NCBI GenBank assembly: GCA_003557485.1
Contig: PWOI01000031.1
Coordinates: forward strand, 1 to 5,323
Direction: 5' to 3'
Length of the DNA: 5,323 nucleotides
Source: Elusimicrobiota bacterium
GTDB taxonomy: Bacteria; CG03; SLGR01; PWQF01
Below, one piece after another: positions 1 to 5,159 of the stretch. Made by a program: the position numbers and the translations under genes. The notes under the pieces were generated by a model. The model did no database searches, was not told where the DNA came from, and worked only from the letters and a program-made list of their open reading frames with translations. The first letter of the stretch is position 1. Each line of letters starts with the position of its first letter.

Positions 1-53
1 ATCCTTTCCTGTTCGGCATCTGTCAGAGTTTCGGGAATTTTTCTTTTGGCCAT
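1..53 (-). CDS. Partial CDS, N-terminus of a possible tyrosine recombinase
   Basis: Only the first 17 codons are present; the gene runs off the left edge. The minus strand reads MAKRKIPETLTDAEQER. A basic start followed by 'IPxTLTxxEx' is common at the beginning of the SAM-like core-binding domain of XerC/XerD-type tyrosine recombinases, where it leads into the first helix. That resemblance is the only protein evidence, and no catalytic residue is visible. On a plasmid such an enzyme would resolve dimers or act as an integrase, which suits the inverted repeat just upstream. The start is uncertain: AGGG on the minus strand lies 17 nt before the ATG but about 11 nt before an in-frame TTG two codons earlier (59..57). 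If the window were a closed circle this frame would stop within a few codons across the junction, so the window is probably not a complete circle. Confidence 0.45.
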   Translation of the reverse strand, partial: MAKRKIPETLTDAEQER

Positions 54-75
54 TTGCAATAGGTTTTATGCCCTT

Positions 76-123
76 TTCGTGAATAGAACCCCATATTTAC
101 TATTATAGGGGGTTATTCACGAA
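76..123. repeat. Long inverted repeat upstream of the recombinase
   Basis: TTCGTGAATA (76-85) is the exact reverse complement of 114-123. The arms extend inward, after a 2-nt bulge (86-87), with ACCCC (88-92) against GGGGT (109-113), leaving a 16-nt AT-rich loop. It lies in the leader of the partial recombinase, ending about 22 nt before its ATG. No T-run follows on either strand, so it does not look like an intrinsic terminator. It could be a recombinase site, an operator or an origin element. Confidence 0.6.
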
Positions 124-181
124 CAAATTAGAGTTTATTTATCAAATCCCGGAAGTCAAGTACTTTCGGGGGTTATTCACG
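108..181 (+). repeat. Direct repeats of GGGGGTTATTCACG, 60 bp apart
   Basis: The 14-mer occurs exactly at 108-121 and 168-181, a 60-bp spacing (about six helical turns, so the copies face the same side of DNA). A degenerate inverted copy is at 79-92. The core TTATTCACG matches the DnaA-box consensus TTWTNCACA at eight of nine positions. The copies bracket the putative -35/-10 pair at 132-159, so they could be an operator, DnaA boxes, or recombinase arm sites. Confidence 0.55.
132..159 (-). promoter_or_regulatory. Possible promoter for the partial recombinase gene
   Basis: On the minus strand TTGACT (159..154) is followed after 16 nt by TAAACT (137..132), which matches the -10 consensus at four of six positions. 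The repeat boxes lie just upstream and just downstream, as expected for a regulated promoter. The weak -10 makes this tentative. Confidence 0.3.
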
Positions 182-186
182 GCTTT

Positions 187-204
187 TGAAAATATCTATT
201 TTCA
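187..204. repeat. 18-bp AT-rich dyad after the 117-residue gene
   Basis: TGAAAATA (187-194) and TATTTTCA (197-204) are exact reverse complements around a central TC. It begins 10 bp beyond the stop codon of the gene at 214-567. No U-run follows on the minus strand, so an intrinsic terminator is unlikely; an operator is more plausible. Confidence 0.4.
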
Positions 205-213
205 TGCGTTTTT

Positions 214-567
214 TTAAACCGAAACCTCTTTATTATTTTCTTTAGGGGATTCAGGAAAACTTTTGATTAAAACCTCTTCAATAACAGTAGAAGCAACCTG
301 AGCGGGGCTGACTTTAACTCCGGTCCGGCTCCACTTTTCAGCTATTTTGCTTAACTTTTTCCATTTATCATTTGAAAAACGCACCTTCCTAACCACTCCC
401 GCTCCTTTAATTGTCGGCCGACCGCCCTTTGAGGAAAGCCGGGATTTTAAGTGATCTTCCAGTTCATCCAAAAAAGGCGGCGCATAGTAAGACGGAAGAT
501 GAATATCTTCTTCGCGAGTTGCACCTGTTATTTCTTTTATTTTTGATGATGTTATTTTTTTAGTCAT
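214..567 (-). CDS. Probable ribbon-helix-helix DNA-binding protein, 117 residues
   Basis: A small, basic protein with no enzyme motif. Residues 59-103 have the order expected of a MetJ/Arc/CopG ribbon-helix-helix fold: a short strand VRKVRFS (59-65), a first helix NDKWKKLSKIAEKWS (66-80), a loop, and a second helix around SPAQVASTVIEEVL (87-100). The first 58 residues look like a partly disordered extension (GGRPTIKGAG at 48-57) and the last 14 are a polar tail. Such proteins bind short operators as dimers and often regulate plasmid maintenance genes. The start is supported by GGAG seven or eight nt upstream of the ATG. The gene lies 23 bp after the gene at 591-977 and shares its promoter. 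Repeats at 79-181 are candidate targets. The fold is inferred from pattern only; partition accessory or antitoxin roles are also possible. Confidence 0.6.
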   Translation of the reverse strand: MTKKITSSKIKEITGATREEDIHLPSYYAPPFLDELEDHLKSRLSSKGGRPTIKGAGVVRKVRFSNDKWKKLSKIAEKWSRTGVKVSPAQVASTVIEEVLIKSFPESPKENNKEVSV

Positions 568-590
568 CGGTCTCTCCTTTTTTTATTCCT

Positions 591-977
591 TTAAATATCT
601 ATAAAATACATTTTTCCGTCTACAACAAATGCTGCGCTGTCCTGGGCCGTCTTTTTCCCGAATTCTTTAAGAAAATCGGATACTTTTTTTAAAGCCTCTT
701 CAGTAAACTCTTTTTCTGTAATGAAAGAAGTTACCATTCGCGTTTTTTCTATCATTACATCTTCCCCAATATTACCCTCTGAATCTGCAATACGATACGA
801 GCCTCTGGCCGGATATGAAGTAGCTCCTCTAAATAATTTCCCCTGTAAATTTAACGCTTTTGTCTCCCAGGGTCTAACATCAAATTCACTTCCGTTTTTA
901 TCTTTATTTGGCAAATATGAAATAAGTACATGGTCATAATCTAACGGGAACAGTTCTTTAATCCAATCTTTCCACAT
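591..977 (-). CDS. Hypothetical protein, 128 residues
   Basis: I do not recognise this family. It is a soluble, acidic-to-neutral protein with no signal peptide, membrane segment or nucleotide-binding motif. The N-terminal third is rich in aromatic residues (MWKDWIKELFPLDYDHVLISYLP), the middle holds GATSYPARGSYRI (51-63) and GEDVMIEKTRMVTSF (71-85), then comes a helix (FTEEALKKVSDFLKEFGKK, 91-109) and a terminal strand pair ending VDGKMYFIDI. A compact alpha/beta fold is likely. AGAGGAG sits about 10 nt before the ATG, and a strong promoter (TTGACT-17-TATAAC) lies 26 nt upstream, so the start is well supported. It is the first gene of a two-gene unit with the ribbon-helix-helix gene at 214-567, 23 bp apart. 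A toxin-antitoxin or small regulatory pair is conceivable, but nothing in the sequence shows toxin activity. Confidence 0.75.
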   Translation of the reverse strand: MWKDWIKELFPLDYDHVLISYLPNKDKNGSEFDVRPWETKALNLQGKLFRGATSYPARGSYRIADSEGNIGEDVMIEKTRMVTSFITEKEFTEEALKKVSDFLKEFGKKTAQDSAAFVVDGKMYFIDI

Positions 978-1002
978 TATTGTTATCTCCTCTTTTGTTT
1001 AA

Positions 1003-1031
1003 GTTATAATACTTTCTGCACCGAAAGTCAA
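1003..1031 (-). promoter_or_regulatory. Promoter of the 591-977 / 214-567 unit
   Basis: Minus strand: TTGACT (1031..1026), a 17-nt spacer, then TATAAC (1008..1003). Each box matches the sigma70/SigA consensus at five of six positions with ideal spacing, 25 nt before the ATG at 977 and just upstream of its Shine-Dalgarno. The sequence TTGATACA (1044..1037) lies six bp upstream of the -35 and recurs upstream of the parA promoter. Confidence 0.7.
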
Positions 1032-1098
1032 GGCTGTGTATCAAATTACCTGAATTTCCATAATGTAACAAACGGGCCATAATGTTGCGTTATTCATT

Positions 1099-1530
1099 TT
1101 AAACATAATCTTCCTCTGTATCAATTTCTTTGGCCAAGTACTCCGGAAAGAAGTCGGCCAGTTTCTTGTTTTCAAAGTAAACATCACACAAAAGTCGGTT
1201 ATAGGATAATTTTATCGGATTCTTTAATTCAACCTCCTGATCTAAAAGCAGTTCTTTTAACCTGGCCGTCGTTTCATCAAATTTTGCTTCGCCCTTTTCC
1301 GGAGTATCGTAACCCAGGGGCCTGATCGTATGGCCTTTTTTGCCGTTCCATTTCCAGCCGGGTACAATTTTAAAGGTATCTCCATCTATTATTTCGATAA
1401 CTTTAAATCTGTTTTCAAAAGCTATACTTTGATAATTTTCCGGAACCGGTTCTTTTGATTTTAAAAGATACCATACGGCTGCAGCAATTAAAATCGCTAT
1501 AACTAAAATTATGATTATTGTAACTGTCAT
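1099..1530 (-). CDS. Membrane-anchored thermonuclease-like (SNase family) protein
   Basis: A 143-residue protein with an uncleaved-looking N-terminal membrane segment (residues 3-23, IIIILVIAILIAAAVWYLL) followed by lysines, then a staphylococcal-nuclease OB-fold domain (about 42-132). The family's catalytic set is present: D51 in IDGDT, R70 and D75-T-P-E78 in IRPLGYDTPE, and R112 in SYNRLL, matching D21, R35, D40, E43 and R87 of S. aureus nuclease with the same Arg-to-Asp spacing. It should therefore be a calcium-dependent DNA/RNA phosphodiesterase displayed outside the membrane. The domain is shorter than the secreted enzyme after the last arginine. Small SNase genes are frequent plasmid cargo; a role in conjugation, nucleic-acid scavenging or barrier function is inference. 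No Shine-Dalgarno precedes the ATG; a stop codon lies two codons upstream in frame, so the start cannot move far. See the leader ORF at 1534-1596. Confidence 0.85.
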   Translation of the reverse strand: MTVTIIIILVIAILIAAAVWYLLKSKEPVPENYQSIAFENRFKVIEIIDGDTFKIVPGWKWNGKKGHTIRPLGYDTPEKGEAKFDETTARLKELLLDQEVELKNPIKLSYNRLLCDVYFENKKLADFFPEYLAKEIDTEEDYV

Positions 1531-1533
1531 TTT

Positions 1534-1596
1534 TTATAAAATCGCTTTACGTAAAAACCCCTTACTAAAAACATATACAAAACAAAAACCTGCCAT
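1534..1596 (-). CDS. Possible 20-codon leader ORF of the nuclease gene
   Basis: The minus strand reads MAGFCFVYVFSKGFLRKAIL then TAA, in the same frame as the nuclease and ending three nt before its ATG. It has a run of six G's four nt before its ATG, which could serve as a ribosome binding site, whereas the nuclease ATG has none. Termination and reinitiation would explain how the nuclease is translated. An 11-codon ORF starting at the overlapping ATG (1600) is the alternative. The peptide itself is hydrophobic and unrecognised; it may have no function. Confidence 0.3.
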   Translation of the reverse strand: MAGFCFVYVFSKGFLRKAIL

Positions 1597-1673
1597 CCAT
1601 CCCCCCTTGTATATTACAATACTCTTTCAGATACAACGATTTTAACCTTTCAATTTTCTTTATCGTCAATGTG

Positions 1674-1699
1674 AAAAACCTCTCGTCCTACCGAGTTGG
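1674..1699 (-). terminator. Weak candidate terminator after rep
   Basis: On the minus strand CTCG (1695..1692) can pair with CGAG (1685..1682) across a 6-nt loop, with outer CC/GG pairs beyond a small internal loop, followed by TTTTT (1678..1674). It reuses part of the first 22-bp repeat. The stem is short, so efficiency is doubtful. Confidence 0.25.
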
Positions 1700-1728
1700 A
1701 TAACACCGTCCTACCGAGTTGGATAACA
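1684..1728. repeat. Two tandem 22-bp direct repeats (candidate iterons)
   Basis: Positions 1684-1705 and 1707-1728 are identical over 22 bp, with a 23-bp period, about two helical turns. The unit begins CGTCCTACCGAG and ends TTGGATAACA. Each carries an imperfect dyad CCTAC-CGA-GTTGG. On the minus strand each begins TGTTATCCAAC, which shares TTATCCA with the DnaA box. The second copy touches the rep stop codon (1729-1731). Length, period and position next to rep fit initiator-binding iterons, though two copies are few for an iteron origin. Confidence 0.65.
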
Positions 1729-3702
1729 TTATTTTAACCCCAATTTTGCCTGATTTTCATCCGAAAACTGGCTTGCCTTGAATTTAAATTCAGTGGCTTC
1801 CCGGTTGCTTGAAACATCTATCTTTCTGGCGCTTGTTCCAATCAGCTCTAAAAGATTATTATTATTAATTTCCTTAACTGACTTATAAACTCGATCACGA
1901 AACCGTTTAGCGTAATTATTTGATACTTTCCTGGGCCCCTGCAGCCGTTTTATTAGCTCTTCGCTGCTTATTACAACCTCTGTATTCGCATTTTTCTTAT
2001 CATAAAAGGTTTCTCCAATCCATAATAATAACGGGGGCGTTAAAGCCTCTTCTGCTCGGTCAATGAAAGATAAAAATTTATTGCTGATTCGCTTTAATCT
2101 TACGGGGTCGTTTAAGGCTTCTTCCATTTCAGGACTTATTTCGATAATTACCCTGTCGTCTTCTGTCCGTTTAAATTCGGTAAAAGGACTGATCCCTCTT
2201 GAGCCGGAAGAAAGATCGTAATATTTGCCTACCACAAACCGCAGAGAGACCATCGGCTCATGGAGCCGGTCGAAATCCCTGTAAGCCCGCATGAGATAAC
2301 GGCGCCGGCTGTCAAAATCCTTTTCATTAATTCCCATGACATCCTTTGCAAAATCATCAAAAGGAGTATCGATAATACGTTTTAAATGCACCCGGGTGCC
2401 TTCATCGTTCAACCAGACCATGGCCTCGCTTAATCCCCACATTAAAACCCTGGCCCGCTGGCGGGTCATTCCCCCGCCGGAGCGGGATATTTTTATCTTT
2501 CCCCCGTCAACGGGAATATCGATTATAACTTTCGGCCGTCTTGAAAAAAGAAGGGCCGCCGCTTCTCCGAAAACCCTGAGAAGGTCAAACGTAGTGCGCC
2601 TGCGAACAGATAACGGACCTTCTATCTTTTCTTGAGGAAAGGTTTCCAGTTTCTTAAAGAGCGAATCAAAATACTGTTCCCCCTTGTCCTGGCCCTTCTG
2701 CCGGTTGGGACTTGAGAGAAGTATTTTTTTAATCATATTCCCTGAAGCATTATACTGATCCATGAGCCTGCCGGCAGCTGAAAGATCTCTTTCGTTGGCT
2801 GTCCAGGACCGGCCGATATCATCCGCGGATTCCCCCCACCCTAAAAGATTTTCAATGAGGATCCAGTCATTGTTCTTGCGGACTTTTAAAAAAATATCCG
2901 CAAATTTATCCTGATAGTGTTTTTCTATTTCCGGAGATAAAAGTTTTGTGTAAAATTCTCCGAAATTTATGCGGTTCGAAGGAGAGAAATCCGAGTGGAG
3001 AAGTTCTACTTCCGGAGCCGGTGAATATTTATAATTCCGGGTGAAAGGCAGGCGGTATATTTGATTCAGGTTTGACCCTCCCGGGTCCCCTTCCAGTCTT
3101 TTTTTAAGAAGCCCTAGCATGCGGTTAAAAAGATCTTTTCTATGTTTCGGATCAGCCGGAAGAAATGACGGCTGAGGTCCCTTGTACCTTTCGTCGATAG
3201 GTAGAAATCCTTTGAAATTCCAGAGGACCTGGCAGTTCCCCGGGCTGGTTTGAATTATCGTTGAGACAGGGAAGGAAAAATTCGGAAGGACCATTCCTTT
3301 TGAAAGCATATCCTCTGAAAATAAATTTGCCGGAACATCATCTAAAAAAGCGCAGCCCAAGCCGGTAATGTCATCATGCTTGCGGGTATTTTTTACCAGC
3401 GCCGGAACGGAAAAGAAAACATTTAATTCAAGATCTTCGCTGAGCTTTAAAACTTTTTCGCAGAAAGAAGCGGTAAGATTTTTTGCGTAGACAGAATGGC
3501 CGTGCTGGAAATTTTCCTTAACCACCGCCATTTTTTTCAATGAAACTTTTACCGGCGGTCCCATGGGCTGCCCTGTTTTGCCGCTCTTTTTAAAAAAGAA
3601 AATTACGGCCTTGCCGCCGTTGATGTTGGCGTGGCCCACTAAAAATTTTCTGAGTTTTTCTGCCCTTTTAGAGGCTGTTTTTGTTTGAGTTTTTTCGCTC
3701 AT
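1729..3702 (-). CDS. Plasmid replication initiator with RepB-primase-like domain
   Basis: A 657-residue protein. Residues about 100-225 fit the archaeo-eukaryotic primase (RepB-primase) pattern: motif I GCAFLDDV with D121-D122, a second motif TSPGNCQVLW (152-161), and motif III around GDPGGSNLNQIYRLPFTRNYK (D206, 205-225). Residues about 298-352 (NERDLSAAGRLMDQY..IKKILLSSPNRQ..YFDSLFKKL) resemble the PriCT-like helical region that follows such domains. The C-terminal part (about 365-625) is basic and helical, with LTPPLLLWIGETF and SSEELIKRLQG suggesting a winged helix that would bind the iterons. No Walker A helicase motif is visible. It probably binds the origin and primes or starts DNA synthesis. 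The ATG directly follows the stop of the ribbon-helix-helix gene (TAAATG), and only a distant GGAAG precedes it, so translational coupling is likely. The gene is more GC-rich than its neighbours in its central part. Confidence 0.8.
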   Translation of the reverse strand: MSEKTQTKTASKRAEKLRKFLVGHANINGGKAVIFFFKKSGKTGQPMGPPVKVSLKKMAVVKENFQHGHSVYAKNLTASFCEKVLKLSEDLELNVFFSVPALVKNTRKHDDITGLGCAFLDDVPANLFSEDMLSKGMVLPNFSFPVSTIIQTSPGNCQVLWNFKGFLPIDERYKGPQPSFLPADPKHRKDLFNRMLGLLKKRLEGDPGGSNLNQIYRLPFTRNYKYSPAPEVELLHSDFSPSNRINFGEFYTKLLSPEIEKHYQDKFADIFLKVRKNNDWILIENLLGWGESADDIGRSWTANERDLSAAGRLMDQYNASGNMIKKILLSSPNRQKGQDKGEQYFDSLFKKLETFPQEKIEGPLSVRRRTTFDLLRVFGEAAALLFSRRPKVIIDIPVDGGKIKISRSGGGMTRQRARVLMWGLSEAMVWLNDEGTRVHLKRIIDTPFDDFAKDVMGINEKDFDSRRRYLMRAYRDFDRLHEPMVSLRFVVGKYYDLSSGSRGISPFTEFKRTEDDRVIIEISPEMEEALNDPVRLKRISNKFLSFIDRAEEALTPPLLLWIGETFYDKKNANTEVVISSEELIKRLQGPRKVSNNYAKRFRDRVYKSVKEINNNNLLELIGTSARKIDVSSNREATEFKFKASQFSDENQAKLGLK

Positions 3703-3948
3703 TTATTTTCTGTCTTCCGGCAGGGGTTTAACTTTCTTGTCTTTGAAAAACTCCTCTAAAGCCGTATTAACAACTTCGGATTTACTATATCTTTCCCAAT
3801 AAGCATAACCGTCGACTTTATCAGTAAGAGACTGTTTTAAATAATAAGTGTGTCTCTTAAAAACTTCTTGCGGTTCCTTTTTTTCCGGTTTGCTCTTTTC
3901 TTTTTTTCCCTTGGAAGGCTCGAATATATCTTTTTTTCCTAATGCCAT
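3703..3948 (-). CDS. Small ribbon-helix-helix protein, likely ParA partner
   Basis: An 81-residue protein with a lysine- and glutamate-rich, probably disordered N-terminal tail (1-28) and a CopG-like ribbon-helix-helix domain: strand KRHTYYL (31-37), helix A QSLTDKVDGYAYWERY (39-54) and helix B SKSEVVNTALEEFF (55-68). This layout, a flexible charged arm plus a ribbon-helix-helix domain encoded immediately after parA, is that of small centromere-binding proteins of type Ib partition (ParG/omega-like). It would bind repeats near its own promoter, repress the operon and stimulate ParA ATPase. An arginine finger in the tail, known in ParG, is not evident because the tail has lysines. Its ATG overlaps the parA stop by 10 bp and has AAAAGGAG about 9 nt upstream. 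It abuts rep, so it might also influence initiator level. A pure copy-number repressor is the alternative. Confidence 0.75.
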   Translation of the reverse strand: MALGKKDIFEPSKGKKEKSKPEKKEPQEVFKRHTYYLKQSLTDKVDGYAYWERYSKSEVVNTALEEFFKDKKVKPLPEDRK

Positions 3949-4715
3949 AATTTTTTACTCCTTTTTATAACTTCTTTTACTAATTTTTTATACGCTTCTC
4001 CTCCGGTTGATGCGGGGGCGTAAGAAAAAATGGTTTTGCCGTAAGAAGGAGCTTCCGCAAGACTTACACAGACCCGCACTTCTGTCTTTAAAACCTTGTC
4101 TTTAAAATTTTTTCTTATTAAAGATAAACTGTCATTCGTAAGGTTTCGCCTGTAATCAACCATATTGGGAAGAATGCCCAGGATACGGAGATCCGGATTA
4201 AATTTCTCTTTAATGCGATTGATGGAATCGATGAGTTGCTTTAATCCTTCAAGGGACAGATAATCGCATAACACAGGAATGATTATTCCGTCTGAAGCGG
4301 CTAACGCATTGACAGAAAGTAAATCCAGGGACGGCGGACAATCCACTAAAATAAAATCGTAATCATTTTTAATAGGAGAAATGGCTTCTTTTAATACCAT
4401 TTGATTATGAGAGACATCGGCCAGGTTGACAGAAGAGTTTGAAAGATCTATTTTCGCGGGGGCAAGAGACAGATTCTCTGTTGAAGTCGGGACAATTATA
4501 TCGCTAATATGAACATTATCAATTAATACGTCGTACATCGATTTTTTTATTTCGGAAGGTTCAATTGCTAAAGAAAGAGTTGCATTGGATTGAGGTTCAA
4601 TATCGATAACAAGAACTTTATAACCCTTTAAAGCTAATCCTGCTCCTACATTAATGGTAGCAGTTGTCTTACCGGTTCCACCTTTTTGATTAACAAAGCT
4701 TAATACTTTATTCAT
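3939..4715 (-). CDS. parA: ParA/Soj-family partition ATPase
   Basis: A 258-residue protein of the Walker-type ParA family. It shows the deviant Walker A motif KGGTGKTT (11-18) with signature lysine K11 and K16, the A' motif DIEPQSN (38-44; the family usually has DxDPQ, here E40), and Walker B ILVDCPPS (122-129, D125). The length and the lack of an N-terminal helix-turn-helix place it with Soj-like and type Ib plasmid ParAs, so autoregulation should come from its partner. It would bind DNA nonspecifically as an ATP dimer and move plasmid copies apart with the ribbon-helix-helix protein encoded next. It is the first gene of the parA-rhh-rep operon. The ATG at 4715 fits family N-termini (MNKVLSFVNQKGG), but the perfect AGGAGG is 18 nt away; an ATT start at 4724 would have 9-nt spacing. 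Confidence 0.93.
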   Translation of the reverse strand: MNKVLSFVNQKGGTGKTTATINVGAGLALKGYKVLVIDIEPQSNATLSLAIEPSEIKKSMYDVLIDNVHISDIIVPTSTENLSLAPAKIDLSNSSVNLADVSHNQMVLKEAISPIKNDYDFILVDCPPSLDLLSVNALAASDGIIIPVLCDYLSLEGLKQLIDSINRIKEKFNPDLRILGILPNMVDYRRNLTNDSLSLIRKNFKDKVLKTEVRVCVSLAEAPSYGKTIFSYAPASTGGEAYKKLVKEVIKRSKKLWH

Positions 4716-4726
4716 AATATTAATAT

Positions 4727-4769
4727 GTAATAACCTCCTACAATTATTATTAACAATATAGGTAATAAC
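4727..4769 (+). repeat. GTAATAAC direct repeat in the parA leader
   Basis: GTAATAAC occurs at 4727-4734 and 4762-4769, 35 bp apart, in a leader of about 20% GC (4721-4800). The first copy abuts the Shine-Dalgarno; the second lies between it and the -10. Short repeats at this place are what a ribbon-helix-helix partition protein would bind, but in DNA this AT-rich an 8-mer can recur by chance. Confidence 0.3.
4734..4739 (-). promoter_or_regulatory. Shine-Dalgarno AGGAGG with long spacing to parA
   Basis: AGGAGG on the minus strand is separated by 18 nt from the parA ATG. In the same open frame an ATT codon (4724..4722) is 9 nt from it. Either initiation is inefficient from the ATG, a leader fold shortens the distance, or a rare ATT start adds three residues (MNI). 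Confidence 0.55.
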
Positions 4770-4778
4770 TTTAATAAA

Positions 4779-4807
4779 AGAATATAAAATACAGTCTCAG
4801 ATGTCAA
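4779..4807 (-). promoter_or_regulatory. parA: Promoter of the parA-rhh-rep operon
   Basis: Minus strand: perfect TTGACA (4807..4802), a 17-nt spacer, and TATTCT (4784..4779), four of six consensus positions. It lies about 64 nt upstream of the parA ATG. TTGATACA (4825..4818) lies upstream of the -35, as at the 1003-1031 promoter. Confidence 0.55.
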
Positions 4808-4813
4808 GGGAGG

Positions 4814-4939
4814 GCGCTGTATCAATTGCCGGCAGTTGCCGGTACTTGATACCGAGTGAGGGAATCGCAGCTAAGCTGCGACAGCAATTCAATATCCTGA
4901 AAGGATATTTGAGTTGCTGCCGGAACGAGGGAACAGCGC
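4814..4939 (+). other. Branched RNA-like domain closed by a long-range helix
   Basis: GCGCT (4814-4818) pairs with AGCGC (4935-4939), enclosing three hairpins. The first is 4819-4852, GTATCAA/TTGATAC with inner CCGGC-AGTT-GCCGG. The second is 4865-4881, TCGCAGC-TAA-GCTGCGA. The third is 4882-4919, a stem of 17 pairs with one bulged T (4910), one G-U pair and a GAA loop. This makes a four-way junction of cloverleaf type. It is not a tRNA: lengths and loops do not fit. Confidence 0.55.
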
Positions 4940-5030
4940 GGCCGGAATACAAAAATAAGTTTGAATTCGGATCCCGGTGGTGGGCGGGTATGAGCGGAGA
5001 GAATGAAGCGGAATAATTCTGTGGTGAGCG

Positions 5031-5073
5031 CCGGGATAAGTTTTCCGGAAGAATGACGGAGATCTTATCCCGG
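5031..5073 (+). repeat. 10-bp perfect inverted repeat with inner stem
   Basis: CCGGGATAAG (5031-5040) is the exact reverse complement of 5064-5073. The 23-nt interior can add TCCG (5044-5047) against CGGA (5057-5060), extended by a G-U and a U-A pair. No T-run follows on either side, so it is not an intrinsic terminator. Confidence 0.65.
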
Positions 5074-5087
5074 GAAAAGCGAACGTA

Positions 5088-5116
5088 TTTTCCGCCTGCC
5101 TTTTTGCAGCGGAAAA
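5088..5116 (+). repeat. 11-pair hairpin TTTTCCG / CGGAAAA
   Basis: TTTTCCG (5088-5094) pairs with CGGAAAA (5110-5116). After a bulged C, CTGC (5096-5099) pairs with GCAG (5106-5109), leaving a 6-nt pyrimidine loop. CCTGCC (5095-5100) could instead pair at long range with GGCAGG (5213-5218). Confidence 0.55.
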
Positions 5117-5159
5117 CACAGAGTTATGCAGCGCAATGAACGCAGCTCATAAAAGCGAG

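Larger units (their letters stand above)
1531..1729. other. Putative replication origin region between nuclease and rep
   Basis: This 199-bp gap lies directly downstream of the initiator gene. It holds two tandem 22-bp repeats at the rep end and an AT-rich stretch (about 1531-1683) with long A and T runs that could serve as an unwinding element. A 10-bp palindrome TTTACGTAAA sits at 1546-1555, just before the nuclease start. A weak promoter-like pair for the nuclease may also lie here (TTGACG at 1669..1664). The origin call rests on layout and repeats, not on a recognised origin family. Confidence 0.5.

Noticed and set aside
187-204. Intrinsic terminator for the 214-567 gene
   Set aside because: The dyad is AT-rich with no following U-run on the minus strand.
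721-939. 72-codon plus-strand ORF inside the 128-residue gene
   Set aside because: It is antisense to a gene with a good promoter and ribosome binding site.
2336-2635. 99-codon plus-strand ORF inside rep
   Set aside because: It is antisense to the well-supported rep frame and has no recognisable domain.
4963-4974. Adjacent GAATTC and GGATCC (EcoRI and BamHI sites), possible cloning-vector trace
   Set aside because: No other polylinker sites or vector sequence flank them, and the surrounding structure continues without a break, so chance is likelier. Vector screening of the source assembly would settle it.
4801-5016. 71-codon plus-strand ORF in the hairpin region
   Set aside because: No Shine-Dalgarno precedes it, composition is odd, it lies across the branched stem structure, and the peptide resembles nothing known.
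4889-5119. 76-codon minus-strand ORF
   Set aside because: It overlaps the structured region, has no ribosome binding site I can see, and its residues look like translated noncoding DNA.
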